64,000 nt of DNA from Albidovulum sp. (GTDB lineage Bacteria > Pseudomonadota > Alphaproteobacteria > Rhodobacterales > Rhodobacteraceae), in NCBI GenBank assembly GCA_028823855.1, contig JAPPFL010000048.1, positions 98,922-162,921 of the forward strand. The letters are read 5' to 3'. The position numbers were made by a program, and so were the translations under genes. This document shows positions 56,056 to 63,461 of the stretch, one piece after another. A model generated the notes under the pieces. It was not told where the DNA came from. It did not search any database and saw only the letters and a list, made by a program, of their open reading frames with translations. Each line of letters opens with the position of its first letter. Positions within the stretch are counted from its first letter, which is position 1.

Positions 56056-56073
56056 TGACTGGAAAAACAGTCA
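56056..56073 (+). promoter_or_regulatory. HipB operator-like inverted repeat, distal copy
   Basis: TGACTG, 6 bases, CAGTCA. The same 6-bp arms with a 6-base spacer recur exactly 30 bases downstream. Likely a binding site for the HipB-like repressor that lies next to it. Confidence 0.7.
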
Positions 56074-56085
56074 TAAATATGTTTG

Positions 56086-56103
56086 TGACTGATATAACAG
56101 TCA
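56086..56103 (+). promoter_or_regulatory. HipB operator-like inverted repeat, proximal copy
   Basis: TGACTG, 6 bases, CAGTCA, ending 10 bases before the hipB-like ATG. Two copies 30 bases apart, about three helical turns, put two repressor dimers on the same face of DNA. Confidence 0.7.
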
Positions 56104-56113
56104 GTATTCTGCC

Positions 56114-56449
56114 ATGCCGAGCACGCCGCGCTCCTATTCGCGCCTTACGGAAGAGGCGCTCCTTCTTCTGGGCAAGCAAATCAGGCTCGCCCGGAAACGT
56201 CGGCGCATGTCCGAACACGATCTTGCGGCCCGCATAGGCATTGCCAGGAGCACATTGCAGCTCATTGAGAAGGGCAGTCCCGCCGTGGCGATCGGCCTCG
56301 TACTAGAAGCCGCCACCCTCACGGGTGTCGATCTGTTCGTTCCAGAGGCGACCACTCTCGCACCGCAGGTAGAGCGAACCTACGACAAGCTCGCCTTGAT
56401 GCCGGGTTCGATCCGCAAGCCCCGCTTTGAGGTCGACGATAACTTCTGA
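56114..56449 (+). CDS. hipB: HipB-like antitoxin/repressor (XRE HTH)
   Basis: A 111-residue protein with an XRE helix-turn-helix: LGKQIRLARKRRRMSEHDLA then RIGIARSTLQLIEKGSPAVA. The N- and C-terminal tails flank it. It overlaps the kinase gene by 23 bases, so both are made from one message. HipB binds its own operators and neutralises HipA; the paired repeats just upstream fit autoregulation. Confidence 0.9.
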   Translation: MPSTPRSYSRLTEEALLLLGKQIRLARKRRRMSEHDLAARIGIARSTLQLIEKGSPAVAIGLVLEAATLTGVDLFVPEATTLAPQVERTYDKLALMPGSIRKPRFEVDDNF

Positions 56450-57728
56450 CGCGGCACAGCCCCGCGAGGCGTTCGCCTGGATCTGGCTGCCGGGGAGGAC
56501 CGCTCCAGTGGTTGCAGGCCGTATTCACGCGGAAGACGAGCACTTCGTCTTCAACTACGGCCGCTCCTATCTCGCCAACGACGACGCGATCCCGATTTAT
56601 GCGCCCGAATTGCCCCTGCGCCGCGGCACCATCGTGCCCGAGCCGCCGCTTGAGATCGCCAATGCCCTGCGCGACGCCTCACCCGATGCATGGGGCCGTC
56701 GAGTGATCGCCCATCGCCTCGCCGGCGGCCACCGCGGAGCGAACGGGTTCGCCGATCTCGACGAGCTCACCTTCATGCTTCGGTCGGGCTCCGACCGCAT
56801 CGGCGCGCTCGACTTCCAGGCATCTTCCAGGGACTACATTCCGCGCGAGGTCGACAATGAGACCCTCGAACGGCTGTTGGACTCGGCTGACCGGGTTGAT
56901 CGTGGCCTACCGCTGGCGCCGGACCTGGCCGAAGCGTTGCAGCACGGCACGGCAGTCGGGGGAGCAAGACCGAAAACGCTCATCAGGGATGGAGGTGCCA
57001 AATATGTCGCGAAGTTCACTTCCTCAACCGATACGTATGGCGTCGTCAAGGCGGAGTTCATCGCCATGCGCCTTGCGGGCCTGTGTGGGCTGAACGTCGC
57101 ACCAGTCAGACTCGCTCGGGCGATGAACAAAGATGTGCTGCTGATCCAGCGTTTCGATCGGGAGCCGGTAGAGACCGGGTGGACGCGGCGCGCCGTGGTT
57201 TCGGCACTGACACTGCTCGGCCTCGACGAGCGCTTCGCCGCCCACGCGTCCTACGAAGCGCTCGCCGACATCGTCCGGGCGCGCTTCACCGCCCCTACCG
57301 AGACCCTGGTGGAACTCTTCGCGCGCATGACCTTTAACATTCTTGTCGGCAATACGGATGATCACGCTCGCAACCATGCCGCCTTCTGGGACGGCGAAAG
57401 TCTCAGTCTCACGCCGGCCTTTGACATTTGCCCGCAATCCAGGACCGGCCGCGAGGCCATGCAGGTCCGAGGCCGCGAGCGACGCAGCCAGCTATCGCTT
57501 TGCCTTGCATCCGCCAACAAGTTTCTTCTCGCGGAAGAGAGCGCTCTGGCGATCATGAAGCAACAGGTCGCCGTCATCGGGTCGAACTGGGAATCGGTCT
57601 GCGACGAGGCGGAGTTAGACGATGCCGATCGACGACTGCTGTGGCGACGGCAATTCCTAAACGACCTAGCATTCGAGGGTCTCGAGGACCGGTTGGCTGA
57701 CGTTGTACAAAATCTATCCAGTGCGTGA
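56427..57728 (+). CDS. hipA: HipA-like serine/threonine kinase toxin
   Basis: A 433-residue kinase of the HipA family; in E. coli HipA phosphorylates glutamyl-tRNA synthetase and causes persistence. The N-terminal subdomain has DASPDAWGRRVIAHRLA. GGARPKTLIRDGGAKYVAKF is the ATP-lysine region, MNKDVLLIQRFDRE the hinge, NILVGNTDDHARNHAAFWDG the catalytic loop (with Asp and Asn), and LTPAFDICPQSRTG the DFD-like metal motif. The frame is intact from a TTG at 56427 inside the end of hipB. It is one of the few undamaged genes in this end of the window. Confidence 0.92.
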   Translation: MRSTITSDAAQPREAFAWIWLPGRTAPVVAGRIHAEDEHFVFNYGRSYLANDDAIPIYAPELPLRRGTIVPEPPLEIANALRDASPDAWGRRVIAHRLAGGHRGANGFADLDELTFMLRSGSDRIGALDFQASSRDYIPREVDNETLERLLDSADRVDRGLPLAPDLAEALQHGTAVGGARPKTLIRDGGAKYVAKFTSSTDTYGVVKAEFIAMRLAGLCGLNVAPVRLARAMNKDVLLIQRFDREPVETGWTRRAVVSALTLLGLDERFAAHASYEALADIVRARFTAPTETLVELFARMTFNILVGNTDDHARNHAAFWDGESLSLTPAFDICPQSRTGREAMQVRGRERRSQLSLCLASANKFLLAEESALAIMKQQVAVIGSNWESVCDEAELDDADRRLLWRRQFLNDLAFEGLEDRLADVVQNLSSA

Positions 57729-57793
57729 GCCCCTTGATGCATTGATGGCGCAATTGGGTGGAGTGGGCCCAGAGACCGGCTTTAGGATAATCT

Positions 57794-58657
57794 GTGAGAG
57801 ACAATGTGACAATTCAGGAAAACCAGTTCAGGACATGGTCCCAATTAGGGGCGCAAGTTCGCTCGCAGAGAACGTACGAGTCGATCAGAAACGCGCTCGG
57901 CGGGTACGAATGGCCACCAGTCATGGGATCGCCCTCCGTGTAACTGCAGGGCTCGCACCGAAACCACACCAACATCGCTGGGAACAGCGATGTGGACGTC
58001 GTTGCCGAAAGTTCCGGTGTCTTCTACGACGACCTAACTCCTGAAGAACGTCGACTGCGGGGTTTCCAGCCTGGTAGCTATTCATGGGAGAATTTCAGAA
58101 ACGAGGTCTATGGAGCCCTCAATACCCGTTACAGCCAAGGGAGGGTGCGGCTTGGGAACAAGTGCATCCACGTTGGCGGCACCGGTGATCGACTAAACGC
58201 TGACGTAATTCCGTATTGTGAATACCGAGCCTATGGCGCAGGAGGTTATGCGAAGGGAATCACGTTCTGGACACGATCGGGAATTCAGGTCGTGAACTAC
58301 CCTCAGCTCCACTACGAAAGTGGGACGCGCAAAAACAATGCGTGCGGCGGGAATTACAAGGCGATGACCCGGGTTTTCAAGAGCGCACGCAACGCGGCTG
58401 GATCCGACCTTCCCTCCTACTTTCTTGAGTGCCTGCTCTACAACGTCTCCTCTTTCCGATTTTCGGGAAACCACCAGAGCATGTTTCACGGCATTCTCGT
58501 GGAACTCTTGGAGTCTAGTTCGAACGGGTCTAAGGCGCAGTGGATGTGCCAGAACGGCGTGCAGTGGATCTACGGCGGCGCGATGCACCAAACCGACCTC
58601 AGTTCGGCGAACAGGCTCCTCGACGCGCTTTTGAGCCTGTGGAGCAATTGGCGCTGA
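57794..58657 (+). pseudogene. CBASS CD-NTase (cGAS/DncV-like nucleotidyltransferase) with one TAA at codon 50
   Basis: CD-NTases make cyclic oligonucleotide alarm signals on phage infection. From the GTG at 57794 the 288-codon frame is uninterrupted except for a TAA at 57941-57943. It starts MRDNVTIQENQFRTWSQLGA, continues TYESIRNALGGYEWPPVMGS, then after the stop LQGSHRNHTNIAGNSDVDVV, the nucleotidyltransferase motif GS(x)10-11DxD. The metal aspartates are D66, D68 and D137 (LNADVIPYCEYRAY). The residue lost to TAA is most simply Tyr in the usual YLQGSY. The stop overlaps the patatin effector start, as in two-gene CBASS operons. A restart at 57992 (GTG) would lack G53-S54 and D66, so it should be inactive. 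Cyclase class cannot be told by eye. Confidence 0.8.
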
Positions 58658-59579
58658 CCGGCCGCCCGTTCCACATCCTGTTTTTCTGGACAGGGGCGGA
58701 TCGCTCGGGGTTTACACGCTTGGCGTGCTGTTTGAAGTCGAGACGCTCCTTGAACGACCGTTGCACGAGGCGTTCGATTTAATCTACGGCACGAGCACGG
58801 GATCGATCATCGGTTCGATGCTCGCGCTTGGTGAAACTGTGGACACAATCACGTCCCGGTACCTTGAAATCATTCCGGAAGTGATGGGAAAGCGTCGTCC
58901 GCTGTCGAAGAGCGCAGCCCTAGAAAGGTGGGCAACGACGATATATGGAAGCAAGGGATTCGATGCCTTTCTTACCAACGGGGGCATTGTGGCGACACGC
59001 CTTGAGTACAACCGCCCTATGGTGTTCGAGAACCACGCTGACCGGGCACATGGGCGCAGGGAGAGCTTCCAGCCTGGATTTGGCTATTCGATCAGCGATG
59101 CCGTAGTGGCCTCTTGTGCGGCCTTTCCCATGTTCGCGAAAAAGACCGTGCCGACGTCATACGGTGGAGAACGAACTGTAGTGGACGGCGGGTTCTCTGC
59201 CAATAATCCGTCGCTTTTTACACTCGCTGACGCAATCGGACCCTTGGACGTTGAGCGAGAGCGATTTCGGTTGCTCACTCTAGTCACTGGTTCATTCCCG
59301 GAGCGCAATCGGTTAATCTCAAGGATCCTCACGACCGCGACACCGACATTTTGGACATTGCTGCAGACGAGCTCGAACACCGTCGAGACTCTCCGAACGT
59401 TGCTGTTCCCAGACGTCACGATCGTACGAATCGACGATGCGCGGACCGATCGGCACTACGAATCCAACTTCTTGGAATGCGATGTCGAAAAGCTGAAAAT
59501 AATTTTCGACGTGGGCCGAGAATCATTTGCAAGCCGCGAGGGCGCAATCCGTGCACTCTTCGAAGAAAGCCAATTGTAA
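58648..59579 (+). pseudogene. CBASS effector: patatin-like phospholipase (CapV-like), frameshifted near the 5' end
   Basis: CapV degrades the inner membrane when its cyclase partner makes the signal. A TTG at 58648 inside the cyclase stop begins LALTGRPFHILF. A 2-base excess in a T-tract (58681-58685) shifts the frame; in the corrected frame from about 58683 it reads FLDRGGSLGVYTLGVLFEVE, the patatin glycine loop (usual LDGGGxxGxYxLGVL). It continues DLIYGTSTGSIIGSMLALGE with the GTSTG nucleophile and ERTVVDGGFSANNPSLFTLA with the catalytic DGG Asp, to a TAA at 59577. The rest is intact. Translation from the GTG at 58725 would miss the oxyanion loop. Either one small deletion or insertion restores the frame. 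Confidence 0.8.
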
Positions 59580-59618
59580 GCCGTTTCCAGCTACTTCCTC
59601 GGAATCAACGAATGCGTC

Positions 59619-59846
59619 GTGCTGGTAAAGAGACGCCGGTTAGCTCTACCTCATATCTTTTTCGACAACGAAAACCCCCAATTCCTCCCTATACTTCTAT
59701 GCCGCCGCTGCACGCATCCCGACACCGATGACTTCTTAGTGAGGTTTCAACCGTACAACATAACTTTCCGGCGCTACTTCAAACCGGTCGTGGCAGAACA
59801 CACCGATCCATTCCCGTACAATATACCACTGCCTTTGCAAATCTAA
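59619..59846 (+). CDS. Short hypothetical after the CBASS pair
   Basis: A 75-codon frame, open upstream to the CapV stop, reading LALPHIFFDNENPQFLPILL, DDFLVRFQPYNITFRRYFKP and HTDPFPYNIPLPLQI. The composition is protein-like. It may be the end of a third CBASS gene or an unrelated remnant; no motif is recognisable and no good ribosome binding site is visible. Confidence 0.35.
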   Translation: MLVKRRRLALPHIFFDNENPQFLPILLCRRCTHPDTDDFLVRFQPYNITFRRYFKPVVAEHTDPFPYNIPLPLQI

Positions 59847-59888
59847 TTGAGATAGATCTGGTTTGAGCTCAGCGATCAACCCAGCCCC

Positions 59889-60651
59889 CTAAACATCAGT
59901 CAATCGCGCAGCTACGGTGTCGAGATCCCAGCGAAAGGATGGGAGCCGGAACAACGTCGCGTTGATGTAGCTAGTGAACGCGTCGTGGTCCACCATCCCA
60001 GTCGGTGGTACTAGGTCACTAAGATCGGCCAAGGCGTCGCTACGCATTCCTTCAACAACAGCCGTTGTCTGTGGATTCTCATAAACTGTGAAGTTCCTGT
60101 CTGGTGCAGCGCACCGTGGCAGCCAAGGTGCACCGAGCCATTCCACAGCGTCCGCCGAAACTTCACGTCCATCGTCCAGCAATGCTGCACTCAGGGCAGC
60201 AGCCTGCTCTTCGATTTCAGATCGAATTTGAAATGTCGCAGAAGACGCGTAAGCCAGCCTTTCCAAAAGATGTAACACATCAGTATCTGACCTGCTGGCA
60301 CGCTGCAAAATCTCCACGTTAGAATCCGTCCTCCAACCTAGCGCCGCGGCGATGAGATTGGCCGAACCCACCAAACAATCATCATCAGCAACGTATAGCT
60401 TTGCATGAAGCGAATCGAGCAAGCCAAGTTCCGTATGTAGCCGTTCATTGCGATGTCATACACTTCCAGATCGCTCAGCCCGGAAGCGACTTCAGCTGGG
60501 CGCCATCGAGTCACAATTCGGACCGGAACAGCCTGCGGCACGCTTCAAGAATAATGCCGAGAACTTTGGCTTTGACGAACGGGGCGCACAGAATGACCTC
60601 CCGCTTTGCCGCGGCGACCAGTTCTCTGATGCGTTCTCCCTCGAAAATCAT
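59889..60651 (-). pseudogene. Phospholipase-D-like (PLD-family) protein, two frameshifts
   Basis: PLD-fold proteins include nucleases of defence systems. From the ATG at 60651 it reads MIFEGERIRELVAAAKREVI, LCAPFVKAKVLGIILEA. Restoring one base near 60541 gives VPQAVPVRIVTRWRPAEVAS then GLSDLEVYDIAMNGYIR. Restoring another near 60435 gives LDSLHAKLYVADDDCLVGSA, the HxK(x)nD and GSAN motif. The second half then stays open to 59889 as a C-terminal region. Only one HKD motif is seen, as in many single-domain PLD proteins. It lies downstream of a broken ATPase-like gene on the same strand. Confidence 0.75.
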
Positions 60652-60672
60652 GCTTTTCTCTTCTAGCCTTAC

Positions 60673-61064
60673 CTATAGAGCGAGGTCATCGTCGGGATCG
60701 AGGAACTTTGCGGCGATATGGCCTCACTCGAAGCGGACCTTCTGCAACGCTCGTGCTCGATCAACACCGGCTTCGCGTTCGTACCGCGCCCATTCGGCGA
60801 ACACTACCTTCGCGGCATTGACCGCCTTCATTAGACGGTCCAGCACTTCTTCCCGATTGAGATCGTCACATCTTCGTCAATGGTGTTCACCATTCCGAAT
60901 ATGCCGTCGAAGGCGGGATGCTTGCGATTAAACGTTACTTCCGTGACGTTACCCTTCAATACCACATTGAATAGCTGGTAGATGTCTGGAAAATCTGCTT
61001 CAAGAAATACCATGCGCAAATCGGCGTCACGTATTAGACAGATCAACTCTTCTGAGTCGGACTC
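60673..61064 (-). pseudogene. C-terminal remnant of a large protein, possibly a GHKL/HSP90-like ATPase, cut by the IS
   Basis: Two frames joined by a frameshift near 60860: LESDSEELICLIRDADLRMV then FEADFPDIYQLFNVVL-like residues, and EEVLDRLMKAVNAAKVVFAE, AWARYEREAGVDRARALQKV, RFE, TGA at 60724, GHIAAKFLDPDDDLAL. The WARYExE...VRxxWGxxAxxF pattern reminds me of the tail of HSP90-like ATPases encoded before PLD genes in defence clusters, but this is recall only. The remainder of the gene upstream is missing where the IS begins at 61065. Confidence 0.4.
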
Positions 61065-61080
61065 CAGCAATTCCCGCTAA
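61065..61080 (+). repeat. Left terminal inverted repeat of the IS
   Basis: CAGCAATTCCCGCTAA. It pairs perfectly with 62307-62322. The next bases inward form a near-perfect AT-rich palindrome (61079-61105) that may be a hairpin blocking transcription into the element. Confidence 0.8.
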
Positions 61081-61209
61081 TTGAAAATATTGCTATATTT
61101 CAATTCATTAAGAAAAGCGCGAAATTTTTTTCGCGGACTTCGCGCTCATGAATTTGCGGATCTCGCCGATTCGCCGTAGGCGTCGAAAAAAATTTCGAGG
61201 CAAAGCAGT

Positions 61210-62250
61210 ATGAAAAACGCCGCGCACCGGCATTTGTCGATGCCGAAGCTGTTTCGACTCGTTTGCGACGAGATCGAGCGGATTCCGGATCCGGTCGATT
61301 CGCGCGGTTTGACTCTCGGAGACCGCCTGGCGTCCGGGCTGGCCGTGTACCTCCTGAGGTTTCCGTCGCTTCCGCAGTTCGATACCGAGGCGCGGCGCGG
61401 CGGGAACCCGGCGGCGGCGCGACGAGCTACCGCCACCGGATGCTCGCCGGAGCCCCGGCGCATCCGGACCGCGAGGTCGTCTTTGCCGTCGCGCCAGAGA
61501 TGATCGAGAAAGAGGACGGCGCGAGCAAGAACGACTGCGAGCAGAACGCGGCGCGCCGGTTCGCGGAGGGCTTCCGCCGGAAGCATCCCCGTCCGGAAAC
61601 CGTCGTCCTGCGGGACGGCCCGGCCTGGAAAGGCCCGCGCATCAAGCTGCTTCGCTTCAGGGGCTCGCGCTATATCCTCGGCGCCAGGCCCGGCGACCGC
61701 GGGTTCCTGTTCGACCGGGCGAAGGATAGCCAGGAGGCGCGGACCCCGGAGAAGACCGAAAGGGCGAAGAAGGGGAGGATCGCGCACGAGTTCCGCTGGC
61801 CGGGCGGCGCGCCCCCGGACGAAACCCGGTTCGACGTGCGCGCGGACCTGCCGGAATATGCCGAAGCGCGCCCGGACGGTTCAAAAGCTAGCCGGTCCAG
61901 GGCCGCCGACCTGCCGCTCGGCGAGGCCGCGGCAAACCCCGCGGTGCGAGAGGCGCGCAGCCGCCGGCGCATCGAGAACGAGACTTTCAACGCCCTGAAG
62001 AACCACCGCTGCGAGTTCGAGCACAATTTCGGCCATGGAGAAAAACCTGTCCAGCGTCTTCGCCAGCCTATGCCCGCTGGCGTTCCCGATCGACCCGACC
62101 CAGAAGCGCTGCTGCGCGATGTTCAAAGAGGCGAAGCGGTACCAGGAGCGCAAGCTCCATCTTTGGCGGGAGCCGCGGCAATGCTTCTTAAAGGTCAGGA
62201 TGCCGGACCGGTGCGCTTCGCTTGCGGGCCCCGTCCGCCGCTGCGCTCGC
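61210..62250 (+). pseudogene. Degraded DDE transposase of the IS
   Basis: Reading in order: MPKLFRLVCDEIERIPDPVD and LRFPSLPQFD from the N-terminus, then a jump of about 100 residues (internal deletion and frame change) to YRHRMLAGAPAHPDREVVFA, APEMIEKEDGASKNDCEQNA, and IENETFNALKNH then FEHNFGHGEK. A final frameshift near 62035 gives KNLSSVFASLCPLAFPIDPT. The IENETFNxLKNQGxxFEHNFGHG box is that of a well-known transposase family found in many proteobacteria (often labelled ISNCY-like). At least two frame breaks and a deletion make it inactive. Confidence 0.75.
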
Positions 62251-62306
62251 GGGCGCTGAAATCGCGAGCGGCGGAACCAAATTCGAACCGGCGCGTCAAT
62301 TGCGCC

Positions 62307-62322
62307 TTAGCGGGAATTGCTG
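62307..62322 (-). repeat. Right terminal inverted repeat of the IS
   Basis: TTAGCGGGAATTGCTG, exact reverse complement of the left end. The FitA gene starts 79 bases beyond it, so an outward promoter in the IS end could affect that module. Confidence 0.8.
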
Positions 62323-62400
62323 AGCCCTTTAGGGCGCGCTTCCATAGTTGCTGTCATATTGATATTTTGCATGCATCGAAATCATGACCGGGATTCGCCT

Positions 62401-62652
62401 ATGGCTCTGCTCACCGTACGCAACCTTCCCGACGAGGTGCATCGCGCCCTACGCGTGCGGGCCGCCCTAAGGGGCCGCAGCACCGAGGCCGAGGTGCGTG
62501 CCATTCTGGCGGAAACGGTCTTGCCGGAAGGGCGGGCCGCGCTCGGGACGCTGCTGACCGCCGTCGGCCGGCGCGCCGGGTTGACAGACGAGGAGTTCGC
62601 AGGCTTCGCGCAACGCGACACCGCTCAGGCCCGGCCAATCGATCTGGAATGA
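62401..62652 (+). CDS. FitA-like ribbon-helix-helix antitoxin
   Basis: An 83-residue protein. MALLTVRNLPDEVHRALRVR and AALRGRSTEAEVRAILAETV form the FitA/VapB ribbon-helix-helix. I use the ATG at 62401; an upstream in-frame extension of 28 codons is hydrophobic and unrelated. It overlaps the toxin gene by 4 bases. Confidence 0.9.
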   Translation: MALLTVRNLPDEVHRALRVRAALRGRSTEAEVRAILAETVLPEGRAALGTLLTAVGRRAGLTDEEFAGFAQRDTAQARPIDLE

Positions 62653-63068
62653 TCCTAGTGGACACCAAGGTGGTGTCGGAGCCGCTGCGCGTGGCTCCGG
62701 AGCCACGCGTCGCCGAATGGCTCGACGCACAAGCGCTGGAAACGCTGTATCTGTCGGCCATTATCGTGGCCGAGCTGCGTTTCGGGGTGCGGTCGCTACC
62801 GGCCGGCCGCCGACGGGACCGGCTGCACGAGGATCTGGAGAGGCAGGTCTTGCCGATGTTTCCCGGGCGGGTGCTAGCCTTCGATCTTGCGGGCTCGCAG
62901 GCCTATGCGGAGCTAATGGCGAGGGCGCGGTCCGAGGGGCGAACGATCCCGGTGTCCGACGGTTACATAGCGGCGACCGCCTCAGCCAACGGCATGATGG
63001 TGGCGACTCGGGATACGGCTCCGTTCGAGGCGGCGGGATTGAAGACTGTCGATCCATGGACGGTGTAA
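62649..63068 (+). CDS. FitB-like PIN-domain toxin
   Basis: A 139-residue PIN RNase. MILVDTKVVSEPLR is the FitB start (usual MILLDTNVISE), with the first Asp. SAIIVAELRFGVRSLPAGRR has the Glu, and VSDGYIAATASANGMMVATRD the later Asp. The usual Asn of LDTNVISE is Lys, but the acidic site is complete, so activity is likely. Confidence 0.9.
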   Translation: MILVDTKVVSEPLRVAPEPRVAEWLDAQALETLYLSAIIVAELRFGVRSLPAGRRRDRLHEDLERQVLPMFPGRVLAFDLAGSQAYAELMARARSEGRTIPVSDGYIAATASANGMMVATRDTAPFEAAGLKTVDPWTV

Positions 63069-63271
63069 GAAGCCACCGGTGTGCCGTTTGACAGTTCATC
63101 GAAGAACTTTTTCGATCATGCGCCATGCGCCGTATGTCCCCACTGGCGACCCCTCAGCTACTCAAGTGTATGATTCCAAGCAGGAAATCCCCTACCTGTC
63201 CCGTTTGACATGGCCGAATCGGGGCTCCAAGTGGACTCCCGGGAGCGTAGAGTTACGGGAGGCACGAGGGG
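63069..63271. other. Intergenic upstream of the recombinase cassette
   Basis: About 200 bases with no frame. Short direct TTTGACA words near 63088 and 63207 could be -35 elements for the following genes. Confidence 0.3.
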
Positions 63272-63448
63272 ATGCAGAAGAACGAGGATCGCGGGATTGC
63301 CGTCATGCGCGGCGAGGCGGAGGCCCGAATCGATGCCGCCGTGGTGACGCTGGCCCGGCTACTCGGCCGGCGCATCGCACGCGAGGAACTGGACAGGCTC
63401 GGCACCGCCAACGACAACGTGCCAGCGAAGGATGCCAGCGAGAAATAG
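63272..63448 (+). CDS. Small protein upstream of a large serine recombinase
   Basis: A 58-residue frame: MQKNEDRGIAVMRGEAEARI, DAAVVTLARLLGRRIAREEL, DRLGTANDN, then VPAKDASEK. GAGGGG directly precedes the ATG, and the stop is 13 bases before the recombinase start. Small proteins of this LARLxGRxxAREExxxL type are commonly encoded just before such recombinases in alphaproteobacteria. The role is unknown, perhaps a recombination directionality or control factor. Confidence 0.65.
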   Translation: MQKNEDRGIAVMRGEAEARIDAAVVTLARLLGRRIAREELDRLGTANDNVPAKDASEK

Positions 63449-63461
63449 AAGACGGGAAGTC

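Larger units (their letters stand above)
61065..62322. mobile_element. Insertion sequence with 16-bp perfect terminal inverted repeats
   Basis: CAGCAATTCCCGCTAA at 61065-61080 and its exact reverse complement TTAGCGGGAATTGCTG at 62307-62322 bound a 1,258-base element containing a decayed transposase. It sits in the coding region of the ATPase-like remnant. No target duplication is obvious, and the rest of the interrupted gene is not on the far side, so a deletion or rearrangement followed insertion. Confidence 0.8.

Noticed and set aside
58725..59579. CapV-like gene as an intact protein starting at GTG 58725
   Set aside because: That start removes the glycine-rich oxyanion loop, which is clearly encoded just upstream in the same frame after an indel.
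23737..60726. TGA reassigned to tryptophan, because several broken genes have TGA where Trp or another residue is expected
   Set aside because: Intact operons use TGA as true stops in tight overlaps (ATGA at 49468, GTGA at 52051, TGA/TTG at 13898), and reading through would fuse them. Other pseudogenes carry TAA or TAG.
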